Source: Pseudorhodoferax aquiterrae
GTDB lineage: Bacteria > Pseudomonadota > Gammaproteobacteria > Burkholderiales > Burkholderiaceae_C
Assembly (NCBI RefSeq): GCF_014652235.1
Contig: NZ_BMYK01000026.1
Location: 1-64,000, forward strand
Direction: 5' to 3'
Length of the DNA: 64,000 nucleotides
The position numbers were made by a program, and so were the translations under genes. Below are positions 43,831 through 52,184 of the stretch, piece after piece. Each line of letters starts with the position of its first letter. Position 1 is the first letter of the stretch. The notes beneath the pieces are model-generated. The model saw only the letters and a list, made by a program, of their open reading frames with translations. It did no database searches and was not told the DNA's origin.

Positions 43831-45555
43831 ATGATCGATGCGGTGCTGCGCGCCATGGGCCTCGCGCTAGACGGTTTGGACGTCGGGTTCTGCGCATTCG
43901 ACTCGCAGGATCGCGCAGTGGCTTGGAACGTTACGTTCTTGGAGCTTTTTCCTGAGCACGACGGGCACGTGCGCGTGGGCGAGCACTATGCTGAAAATCT
44001 TCGCCGCTTCTATGCAGGCAGACTGAACGAGGACGAGCGCCATGACATCGATCGCTACGTCCAGGAAGGGCTCTTGAGGCATCGCCGCCAGCAGCGGCCC
44101 TACGAGTTCGACCACGCCGATTACCGCTTGCGCGTCTCCTCCGTCGAGCTGGGACCGTTCGGTCGTGTGAGGATTTGGCGCAAGGTCGCCACGCTGCCTG
44201 CGCGGGTCGTCCATCCAGGCAGTAGCACGCGTCGCCTCGCAGAAACGAACGCAACCGCGGTGCTGGAACGCTTCACGGACGGTGTGCTGATCGTGGACGT
44301 GGCCAACCAAGCGATGTGGGCGAACGACGCCTTCCTTCAGCTCTACGGCCTTCGTTCATTGGACGCGGTGATCGGACGAACGTTCGAGCAGCTCTACAGC
44401 ACCACTTGGGCGGGCCTGAGAGAAGAACGGCTGGAACCGATGCTTTTCTCCTTGCGCGAGGGCCAGCGCTATCCGGGCATGCCCTTCGAACTCAGCCTTC
44501 CGGGTGATCGATGCGTGCGGGTTGTGGCTCAGACCGGGGAGGTCGATGGTCGCGGCTACTTCGTGCACGTCGACGTGACCGATTCGAAGCGACAGCAGGC
44601 AGCGCTTGCCAAAGCCGAGAGCAGCTACCGGCTGCTTGCAGAGCATTCCAGCGACATCATCATCGCCATGCAAGGCGGTCTCATCTCCTACGCTTCACCT
44701 GCGATCACGCCGCTGCTCGGCTGGGATCCGCGCGAGGTTCAAGGCCAGCATCTGGTGCGCCTGTGCCATCCCGACGACGTGCCGGCCGTGACGTCGGCGC
44801 TTAAGTCGCTCCAGCATCAGCCTGAGGTGGACCACCGCGCTCGTGCGATGCACAAGAACGGAAGTCACGTATGGGTGGAGGCCCGCGCGACGCGAACGAA
44901 GTCCGACGCGCACGGCCGTCCTTCGATGTTGGTTCTGAACCTTCGCTCCATCATGGCGCGCAAGGCAACTGAGGAAGAGCAAGAAAGAACTGCCCAGCGC
45001 ATGGCCGCCCTCGTCACCACCGACGCTCTCACCGGCTTGGCCAACCGACGCAAGCTGGAACAGGCCCTTGCCGCTGAATGGCGCAGGGCTCAACGGGAGG
45101 GGGGTGCGCTCAGCGTTCTGGTTCTGGACATCGATCACTTCAAGACATTGAACGACACCTACGGCCACCCGTTCGGCGATGCAGTTCTCCGTTCGTTCGG
45201 GCCGATGCTCGACTCGTTCACGCATCGTGCAGGCGATCTGGCTGCACGCTTGGGCGGAGAAGAGTTCGTGTTGCTTCTGCCGCTTACGGATGAACGGCAG
45301 GCGCTAGCGGTTGCCGAAAAACTGAGGTCGGCCGTAGAACAAGCCAGATTCGGCGGCACGAGGGAGGTGGCCATCACCGTCAGCATCGGTGTCGCGACGT
45401 CCGATGGCCACGCATTCAAGGGGGCTGGAGCGATGGTGGCCGCCGCAGATGAGGCGCTTTACGCAGCAAAGCGCGGCGGGCGAAACCGCGTGGTAGCGGC
45501 AGGCAGGGAACCGCCGAAGCAGACCGTGGCGTCAAGTTGGCTACGCATCCAGTAG
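43831..45555 (+). CDS. Soluble PAS-PAS-PAS diguanylate cyclase
   Basis: 574 residues. The first 120 residues are a PAS-like fold of the PAS_7/12 type (LDGLDVGFCAFDSQDRAVAW, FPEHDGHVRVGEHYAENL). A second PAS covers about 145-260 (LERFTDGVLIVDVANQAMWA) and a third 265-385 (LLAEHSSDIIIAMQGGLISY, LLGWDPREV). The GGDEF domain begins at TTDALTGLANRRKLE, with GGEEF (475-479) and I-site RAGD, so an active cyclase is expected. There is no membrane helix. GGGGAG provides the ribosome site. The leader contains competing hairpins. It is followed by 320 bases and then the pseudopilin gene, so it is probably a single-gene unit. Confidence 0.9.
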   Translation: MIDAVLRAMGLALDGLDVGFCAFDSQDRAVAWNVTFLELFPEHDGHVRVGEHYAENLRRFYAGRLNEDERHDIDRYVQEGLLRHRRQQRPYEFDHADYRLRVSSVELGPFGRVRIWRKVATLPARVVHPGSSTRRLAETNATAVLERFTDGVLIVDVANQAMWANDAFLQLYGLRSLDAVIGRTFEQLYSTTWAGLREERLEPMLFSLREGQRYPGMPFELSLPGDRCVRVVAQTGEVDGRGYFVHVDVTDSKRQQAALAKAESSYRLLAEHSSDIIIAMQGGLISYASPAITPLLGWDPREVQGQHLVRLCHPDDVPAVTSALKSLQHQPEVDHRARAMHKNGSHVWVEARATRTKSDAHGRPSMLVLNLRSIMARKATEEEQERTAQRMAALVTTDALTGLANRRKLEQALAAEWRRAQREGGALSVLVLDIDHFKTLNDTYGHPFGDAVLRSFGPMLDSFTHRAGDLAARLGGEEFVLLLPLTDERQALAVAEKLRSAVEQARFGGTREVAITVSIGVATSDGHAFKGAGAMVAAADEALYAAKRGGRNRVVAAGREPPKQTVASSWLRIQ

Positions 45556-45876
45556 CGAACGTGAGCCGGACGATCTGATCGCCTGTTGGACAATCGACGG
45601 CGCCCTTCAGCGAACGACTCTGTCGATCTTGAACGCCAAGGTGCAGGGCTTGGGACAAGTCGCTTGCGCCCGAAGTGACACGATCTCACCAAGTCGCGGC
45701 GCGGTGACAGATTCTTGTAACCGATACGAACGTGTGCTGGAGTTCACAAGCGCCGGGCACTGGTTGCGTAAAAATGACGGTGCCAAGAATAAGAAATTCC
45801 GTTAATTCGAAAATCTTCAATTCATGGGCCGCCACTTCGCATCCGTAAGTTGCCGTGGCGAGGTGCAGCAAAGCGT
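45556..45876. other. Intergenic region ahead of the pseudopilin gene
   Basis: 321 bases without a gene. The last 150 bases are clearly AT-richer than the surroundings (AAGAATAAGAAATTCCGTTAAT and so on in pieces) and are the likely promoter region of the pilin/GGDEF-EAL pair. No consensus can be set firmly. Confidence 0.35.
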
Positions 45877-46353
45877 ATGTTCTTCCAGAATAACCAAGAG
45901 AGACTTAGAGGCAAACGCAGGATTCTAGGTTTCACGATTGTCGAATTGCTGGTGGGTGTGGTGGTCGTTGGGATTCTCATTTCCCTTGCCATACCTTACT
46001 ATCGGTCAAGCGGGAACAGGCAGAAGAATCAGACCGCCATCACGGACATCACCGTGATGGCGGTCTTTTTGCAGGCGTACCACATGGATTACGGCCGCTA
46101 TCCTGACGAACTGCCGGCCGACTTTCAAAAGTTGGATCCATGGGGCAATCCCTATCAGTACCTGCCCATAGAAGGCAGTAGCGTCGGAGAGCGGCGGAAA
46201 GACAAGTCGCTCGTTCCCATTAACACCGACTTTGACCTTTACAGCATGGGACCCGACGGTCGCAGCGTCGGCCCGTTGACGGCCAGCGCGAGCCGCGACG
46301 ACATCGTTCGTGCAGCCAACGGACGCTTCATCGGCGTGGCCGTCGATTTTTGA
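45877..46353 (+). CDS. Type II secretion-like pseudopilin (GspG-like)
   Basis: 158 residues from Met 45877; a TTG at 45850 would add nine. It has a prepilin leader ending KRRILG with cleavage before FTIVELLVGVVVVGILISLA, glutamate at +5. After the helix comes the GspG-type body: VFLQAYHMDYGRYPDELPAD, LDPWGNPYQYLPIEG and the C-terminal YSMGPDGRS, SRDDI calcium-loop-like region. It would be processed by a prepilin peptidase and assembled in a pseudopilus. No other T2SS or type IV pilus gene is in the window. The stop is only three bases from the start of the GGDEF-EAL gene, so the two are co-transcribed. The gene is AT-richer than its surroundings. Confidence 0.85.
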   Translation: MFFQNNQERLRGKRRILGFTIVELLVGVVVVGILISLAIPYYRSSGNRQKNQTAITDITVMAVFLQAYHMDYGRYPDELPADFQKLDPWGNPYQYLPIEGSSVGERRKDKSLVPINTDFDLYSMGPDGRSVGPLTASASRDDIVRAANGRFIGVAVDF

Positions 46354-46356
46354 ACC

Positions 46357-48978
46357 ATGGCTCTGCAGGGGGTGTTCCTGAGAACGGCGTTGGTCAAGAA
46401 GATCTTCGCGGGGCTCATGGCGTTGATCGTGTCGGCGTTCCTGGCAGCGGGACTGGGCTTCCATCATTTCACAACCGCCTACCAAGAGAGGGTCGCCTCT
46501 CAAATGGTTTTGCGTTCGACGCAGGCGTTCGAACGTGCTGTGCTGGATCGCCTTTTTGCGGCTCAGCGCGCGGCGGCGTCGATCGACAGCGATTCCGATG
46601 TCGCCACGGCCGTCGAAAAGGACAGGCACATTCAGCCCATCTTCTCGTCCGTGTCCATCCGAGAGACTCCTCTTCCGATGCGCGGGGAGGAGGGAAGAAC
46701 AGCTCGCCTTGAAACGGCTCCGACTGTCGATGGACCACCCCAAGTGCGGCTCCTCGTACCCGCTGCTCAGGGCAAGCGCGAAGTGGTCGCCGTCATCGAT
46801 CCCGGCTATCTGTTCGACCATGCCGACACTGCGATGCTGAACCTGTGTTTGGACATCACCGACGTGCCGCTTTGGTGTCCCGGTGGGCGGTTGCTCAGCG
46901 GGCAACCGACGTTGGTTCGTGCGCTGCAGTTTGAGCCCTACTTCCGCGGCTCTGCTTGGACTGTAAGGGCACAGGCAACGGATGAACTGAATCGCATCGA
47001 TGGTGCGTATGCGTTGTTCGTCGTCGCAGGGGTCGTTTTACTTGCAGTGCTTCTCTCGTCCATTGGTGCCTCGGTCTTCCTCCGGCGCGTCACCGCGGCT
47101 TTGGCCACCTTGATCACCGCGAATCGTGCAGCTCAGGCGGGACGGTTGGAGACTCGCGTGCAGGCGCAGAGTTGGAAGGATGAGTTGGCAGAGCTGGGGT
47201 CGTCCTTCAATGGCATGATGGAGGCGCTGGAGGCCAGTTTCCGGTACCAGCGGGTTGCGCAAGAATTGGACGCGGGCATCGTGGCGAAAAGGCCGCTGAA
47301 GGAGCTGGTCGAAATGGTCCGCGACTATGTGAGGGTGCGCGGCGCATCGGTAGGCGCCGACGTCACGGTAAGACCATTGGACCAAGCAGGTCACCGCGAC
47401 GATAGCGAAGCCCATCGGACGGGTGAACATGCGCTCTTTACCGCGGATGGCGTCGTCTATGAAGTCGTCTTCGCCAGCCCTGTACGAAATCCGCTGGAAA
47501 TAGGCCCGGTCCTCCAAGAGACGAAGAGCCTTGGGCAGCGACTGGTCATCGCTGCGGCGGCGTATGCCTACGAGCGTCAGCTTGCCGTGCAAGCGACCAC
47601 GGACAGCCTGACGGGGCTTGCCAATCGCTTCGGTTTCATCGAAGCCTTGCAACGGGTCATCGGCAAAGGCGCATCTTTCGACATCAGCATCGTCTACCTG
47701 GACTTGAACGGATTCAAGGAACTGAACGACGCATTCGGCCATACAGCCGGTGACGCGCTGCTGCGGGAAGTGGCAGGAAGGCTGTCTGCGTCGCTAAGGG
47801 GCACGGGCGCCGTCGCGTCACGGTTGGGAGGCGACGAGTTCGCCTTCGTGATTCCACAAGACGATGCAGCCACCGGTCTCGGTCGCATGCAGGCGGTGTT
47901 CCTGGAACCGTTCGAAATCGCGACTGTGAAGCTGCGTCTGAGCGGCAGTTTCGGCGTCGCGCGCGCTCCCCAACATGGCACCTCCGTCGTGGAGTTGCTG
48001 CGCAAAGCGGATGTGGCCATGTATCGGGCTAAGAGCAGTGGCCAAGCGGTCATGCACTACTCCGAGGAACTCGAAGGCGACACTGCGGTGCGACTGTCGC
48101 TCGTTGAAGAACTCCGTTCAGCCTTGGAGCGGTCTCAGTTCCACCTGGTGTTTCAGCCGCGTCTTCACCGGAACGAATCGGCAGCGTTGTCGGCGGAGGT
48201 TCTGCTTCGTTGGCAACACCCGACCTTGGGCACGGTGCCCCCTGCCAAGTTCATCCCGCTTGCCGAGCAGCATGGCCTCATCGACGCGATCGGTGATTGG
48301 GTTCTTGCGCAGGCGTGCCAGCAACTTGCCAGCTGGCGGAAGGCCGGTTTGCCAGTTGCCCAATTGTCGGTCAACGTATCCCCCACGCAATTGTTGGCTG
48401 ACGACTTCTTCTCGAGAACGGCGGCTCTTTTGGCCACCTGGCAGATCGAGGACGGTGGGATCGAACTCGAAGTCACCGAAAGTTCGCTCGTCCACGATGT
48501 GGTGAAAGCTTCACAAGGGATGCAGCGCCTGCGCGAGGTGGGGTGCCACATCGCCATCGACGACTTCGGGGTGGGATTCTCGGCGTTGAGCTACCTCAAC
48601 CGATTGCCGTTCGACACGTTGAAGGTGGACAAGAGCTTCGTTGACACCATCCACCTGGAGCCTTCCTCCAAGGCGATTGCCGCGGCCATCGTCGCACTTG
48701 CCAAGTCGCTCGACAAGGCGGTTGTGGCGGAGGGCGTCGAGATTCTCGAACAAGTGGCTGTGCTTCGCGATCTAGGGGTGGATGAGTTCCAAGGCTACTA
48801 CTTCAGCCGTCCGTTGGCGAAGGAGGACTTCGAAAGATTGGTTCGAAGATCCCATTGCAAAAGCGGAAGTCAGGAGCTATCGCAAGCTTCGATGGCTCTG
48901 AAGGGGTTGTCCGATCGACGCCCGGTGGAGGAGGCGGCCACGATCAAACCTACGTCGCTGTGGCCCCGCTTGCCATGA
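46357..48978 (+). CDS. Membrane HAMP-GGDEF-EAL protein
   Basis: 873 residues. TM1 lies at about 15-36, a periplasmic region at 37-220, TM2 at about 222-243, HAMP at 244-295, then a helical linker, GGDEF and EAL. The cyclase site GGDEF (491-495) is intact, but the RxxD inhibitory site is absent (GTGA in its place). The EAL signature is EVL (E614), a variant that keeps the essential glutamate. NVSPTQL, EVTESSL, IDDFGVGF, LKVDKSF and AEGVE are all present, so phosphodiesterase activity is likely too. Net direction cannot be told. It is coupled to the pseudopilin gene with a 3-base gap. Its last 29 bases overlap convergently with the hybrid kinase gene. Confidence 0.9.
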   Translation: MALQGVFLRTALVKKIFAGLMALIVSAFLAAGLGFHHFTTAYQERVASQMVLRSTQAFERAVLDRLFAAQRAAASIDSDSDVATAVEKDRHIQPIFSSVSIRETPLPMRGEEGRTARLETAPTVDGPPQVRLLVPAAQGKREVVAVIDPGYLFDHADTAMLNLCLDITDVPLWCPGGRLLSGQPTLVRALQFEPYFRGSAWTVRAQATDELNRIDGAYALFVVAGVVLLAVLLSSIGASVFLRRVTAALATLITANRAAQAGRLETRVQAQSWKDELAELGSSFNGMMEALEASFRYQRVAQELDAGIVAKRPLKELVEMVRDYVRVRGASVGADVTVRPLDQAGHRDDSEAHRTGEHALFTADGVVYEVVFASPVRNPLEIGPVLQETKSLGQRLVIAAAAYAYERQLAVQATTDSLTGLANRFGFIEALQRVIGKGASFDISIVYLDLNGFKELNDAFGHTAGDALLREVAGRLSASLRGTGAVASRLGGDEFAFVIPQDDAATGLGRMQAVFLEPFEIATVKLRLSGSFGVARAPQHGTSVVELLRKADVAMYRAKSSGQAVMHYSEELEGDTAVRLSLVEELRSALERSQFHLVFQPRLHRNESAALSAEVLLRWQHPTLGTVPPAKFIPLAEQHGLIDAIGDWVLAQACQQLASWRKAGLPVAQLSVNVSPTQLLADDFFSRTAALLATWQIEDGGIELEVTESSLVHDVVKASQGMQRLREVGCHIAIDDFGVGFSALSYLNRLPFDTLKVDKSFVDTIHLEPSSKAIAAAIVALAKSLDKAVVAEGVEILEQVAVLRDLGVDEFQGYYFSRPLAKEDFERLVRRSHCKSGSQELSQASMALKGLSDRRPVEEAATIKPTSLWPRLP

Positions 48979-51139
48979 CCGACTGCTGTAGCGCATCCAT
49001 CAGTTCTTCCAGATCGAACGGCTTTCGCAGCACTTGCACCGGCACCTCGGAAAGGCGCTCGGCGTAACCGGTAGCAACCAGAGCCGGCAGGTGAGGGTAG
49101 TGTTCGCGGACCCACTTGACCAAGTCCATGCCGTTCATGCTCCCAGGCATGACGACGTCCGTGAACAGCACGTCGAACGGAGCGCCGTCTCGCAGGCGCT
49201 CCACGGCTTCGTCCGCGGTGCGGCAGAGCGTCACCTGATGGAGACCGTCTTCCAGCGCCGGTACCAGCACGGACGATAAAAGCACGTCGTCTTCGACCAT
49301 CAGCACGCGCAGTGGCGTACGCGACACCGCAGCAGGCGCTTGCTCCTTTCCTGGGCCCGCAGCCACTGTGGAGATCGGCAGAAAAAGAGCCACGGTCGTT
49401 CCGCTACCGGGTTGGGTGTGCAGCTGAATATCGCCTCCTGACTGCCTTGCGAAGCCGTCAACCTGAGCCAGCCCCAGACCACTGCCTTGGCCAAGCGGCT
49501 TCGTGGTGAAGTAGGGCTCGAAAACCCGTGCCTTCACGTCGTCCGGGATGCCGACACCGGTATCGGCCACTTCGAGCCGCACGAAGAGATTGCCATCCAA
49601 ATGTGCGGTCTCTGACGCATCGGCCTGCCTTGCGCTGATGGTGATGCGACCCCGATCGGCAATCGCGTCTCTGGCGTTGAAGACCAAGTTCAGCAAGGCA
49701 AGTTCGAACTGAACGGGATCGACGAAAAGCGCTGGCAATCCCGGTTGCAAATTCGCCGTCAGTTCGATGTTCTCGCCGACCGCCTTGCTGGTCAGGTCTT
49801 GAGTGCTGAGAAGCACATCGCCAAGATGGACCGTCGTTGGCTGCAGCGCTTGCGCGCGGCCGAAAGTAAGGAGGTGCTTGACCAGGTCGCTGGCTTTTGA
49901 CGTGGCCCGGACAGCTCCAAGCAGCAGCTTGCGCGGCTGGCTTTCGGTCACGTGTCGGCTGAGCAATTGGTGAGCGCTGCTGATCGTCTGAAGCAGGTTG
50001 TTGAAATCGTGTGCGATGCCGCCGGTCAGGCGACCGATCGCCTCGTGCCGCTGTGCAGCGACCAGTTTCTCCTGTGCCGCTTGGTACTTGGCGACCGCCG
50101 ATTCGACGCGGCCTTCGAGTTCGTGGTTGGCGGACTGGATCGTGGCACCTGCATCGTGGAGTGCCACGCTCACCTCGTCGACCTCCCGCACACCAGTCCT
50201 CAGGCGCTCGGGAACCGACCCTGTGGCAAGCGCGGCAGCCGACCTTTGAAGGGCCCGGACCACGCTGCTGATGCCTTGGGCGCCGAACAACGCCAACGCG
50301 AGGCTGACGAGCAGAAGAACTGCTGAGGCCGCAACGGCCTGCGTCGTCACGCGCGTCGCCGTGGACGCGAGCGCGGCCTTGGGCGTGCCCACGACCACGG
50401 TCCAGCCGAAAGCGTTCGCTGGGCCGACGAAGGTGAACGAGTGGACGCCGTCGAGCGTCACCGAGTCTTCAAACCCCACCTTGCCCGCTCTCGCGCGGTC
50501 CAAGGTTGCACCGGTGGCCTTGCGACCGACCCACTTCTCGGGGTCTCGACTTCGTGCGACCACCGTCTGCTCACTGTCCAGCACCGCGATGACGCCGCCC
50601 AGGGGAAGCGTGGAGTCGTTCAACAGGGACTGGATCGCTTGGGGTTCGAACGACACGGCGACGTTCATGCCCGGCCTTGCGGAATGGGCCACAGCTACCA
50701 GTACGCTCACCACCGGCTTGGGCGTGCCGTTGCCCAGCGTGCTGAACACCACGGTCGGACGGTCGCCCGGTGTTGGAAGACCCACGTCGCTGAGCATAGG
50801 TTGTGCTGCGAACGGCCTTGGAGTCTCAACGAAGACGCGTCTGCCGCTGTAAAGGGTCACCCAGTTGGAGGCGTCCACGGCTGCTGCGGCCTCGTCGTGG
50901 AACTTGGAGAGAGACTTCTCCTGCAAAGCACTGCTCGAGGCCAATGTTCTCGCGAGGAGCACCCGTTGATCCACGTGACGTTCTGTCGCGGTGCTCACCC
51001 AGTTGGCCAAACGTTCCACCTTGTCCAACGCCAGTTCCACCTCCTTGTTGTACAGGAAAGTGGCGAACACACCGAAGCCAACGGCGGCTGGCACCCACAC
51101 TGCCAAAACCAGCATCAACAGGCGTGCTCGGAGACTCAT
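48950..51139 (-). CDS. Membrane dCache-HAMP hybrid histidine kinase
   Basis: 729 residues. TM1 is at about 8-30, a periplasmic double-Cache sensor at 35-265 (WVSTATERHVDQRVLLARTL, PVVSVLVAVAHSARPGMNVA, FTFVGPANAFGWTVVVGTP), TM2 at about 272-292, then a HAMP-like linker and coiled coil. HisKA has [14 protein letters not shown] (H377). HATPase has LNLVFNARDAI and [18 protein letters not shown]. The C-terminal receiver has ED in VEDD, phospho-acceptor D661 (LFTDVVMPG) and KPF. It autophosphorylates and passes phosphate to its own receiver; output must go through a phosphotransfer protein or another regulator, none adjacent. Convergent with the GGDEF-EAL gene (29-base overlap). Confidence 0.92.
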   Translation of the reverse strand: MSLRARLLMLVLAVWVPAAVGFGVFATFLYNKEVELALDKVERLANWVSTATERHVDQRVLLARTLASSSALQEKSLSKFHDEAAAAVDASNWVTLYSGRRVFVETPRPFAAQPMLSDVGLPTPGDRPTVVFSTLGNGTPKPVVSVLVAVAHSARPGMNVAVSFEPQAIQSLLNDSTLPLGGVIAVLDSEQTVVARSRDPEKWVGRKATGATLDRARAGKVGFEDSVTLDGVHSFTFVGPANAFGWTVVVGTPKAALASTATRVTTQAVAASAVLLLVSLALALFGAQGISSVVRALQRSAAALATGSVPERLRTGVREVDEVSVALHDAGATIQSANHELEGRVESAVAKYQAAQEKLVAAQRHEAIGRLTGGIAHDFNNLLQTISSAHQLLSRHVTESQPRKLLLGAVRATSKASDLVKHLLTFGRAQALQPTTVHLGDVLLSTQDLTSKAVGENIELTANLQPGLPALFVDPVQFELALLNLVFNARDAIADRGRITISARQADASETAHLDGNLFVRLEVADTGVGIPDDVKARVFEPYFTTKPLGQGSGLGLAQVDGFARQSGGDIQLHTQPGSGTTVALFLPISTVAAGPGKEQAPAAVSRTPLRVLMVEDDVLLSSVLVPALEDGLHQVTLCRTADEAVERLRDGAPFDVLFTDVVMPGSMNGMDLVKWVREHYPHLPALVATGYAERLSEVPVQVLRKPFDLEELMDALQQSVMASGATAT

Positions 51140-51505
51140 GGCTCAGCTTTCGACTCCACGTTTTCGATTGCGGCGGAACGATGCACCTGGATCGGTGTCC
51201 GGTGCGATCCCAACAGCCGTATCGCCGGTCCCCGTGCCGATGGTCGGCGGATATTAGTACGCCAAATGTCACGAATTCAAGCGAGGCACAGGCCGTAGAA
51301 TTTTTGTGTCCTTCCTGTGAAAAGATCCCAAAAAATTGGCGGGACGACGGGCCTCTTGATGGTCCAGCCGTTTATCACTTGCAGGCAATGCATCACGCCA
51401 GCTGATTGTTTCGGAGGAGCGGATTCGTCGAGAACGATTCTCGTTGGCAATCGACGGGTCGCCGTGCAACGACATAAGAACCGCTGCGAATTGGAAGGAG
51501 ACTTC
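51140..51505. other. Intergenic region between the hybrid kinase and a small gene
   Basis: 366 bases in which the promoter of the kinase (minus) and of the small gene at 51506 (plus) should lie. The frame of the small gene is open back to 51317, but that extension has no ribosome site and contains many Cys and Arg, so I treat it as non-coding. Confidence 0.35.
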
Positions 51506-51745
51506 ATGGACGGCACCAACACCGCCCTGCTCGCGTTGGTAGACGTGCGCGCTGCTTTGGATGAATCTGCGCTCGACGCCTCTGACCTGCGGATTGCCAG
51601 ACACGCAACGCAACGATTGTTTGAAATCGTCCACGAGCAGGGAGTCGCCAGCGCTGAGCTGAAGCCGCACTGGGAAGCCCTCCGACGGGTTGCAGACAGC
51701 GTTCCAGCCGTATGCAAACTCGGAACTGTGCTCAAGTGTGCGTGA
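51506..51745 (+). CDS. Small hypothetical helical protein
   Basis: 79 residues: MDGTNTALLALVDVRAALDE, then ASDLRIARHATQRLFEIVHE and LKPHWEALRRVADSVPAV. A strong Shine-Dalgarno (GGAAGGAG) five to twelve bases before the ATG decides the start. Predicted helical and soluble; no recognised family and no clear link with the neighbours. Confidence 0.6.
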   Translation: MDGTNTALLALVDVRAALDESALDASDLRIARHATQRLFEIVHEQGVASAELKPHWEALRRVADSVPAVCKLGTVLKCA

Positions 51746-52184
51746 CCAGCCGTCCAGAGCGTCAATGAGCGACGCGTGCTAGCAACGCTTTCCACAGTTT
51801 CGCCACAATCAAGCCGCATGCGGTCAGAAAATTTTTGCGTCGATCGAATTGCTGGAAAACCCAGATGCCGCGTACCTCGATCATGACCTCGAAGATGTGT
51901 CGGGCAGTCCCGACAACGTCATCCGGTGCAGGGCGCTGCAGGGCAGGCGGTCCCCGTTCTCCCATGAAAAATCCGAACTGCGGGAATGCTACTTGCCCAA
52001 GGCGACGGGGTGCGCTCGCAATGTGCGCCATGGCTGCGGCGGTGCCACGTGTCGACCATTGACGACTTCGGCTTGACCTGACGCTGGCATTGCGAGACCT
52101 GGTCGACCGAAACGCGGGGGCTCAAAGGCGCTCCGCCTCAGTGCCACGTGAAAAACAACAGAGAGCGTTCCGTAGAGGTAGAGC
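51746..52184. other. Intergenic region ahead of the MASE3 GGDEF-EAL gene
   Basis: 439 bases. Open frames on both strands exist, but none has a recognisable domain or ribosome site. The 3' end holds the GAGGTAGAG ribosome site of the next gene. It may include decayed coding sequence. Confidence 0.35.

Noticed and set aside
51762-52031. Minus-strand frame with transposase-like look
   Set aside because: A few residues recall transposase tails, but there is no catalytic motif, inverted repeat or ribosome site.
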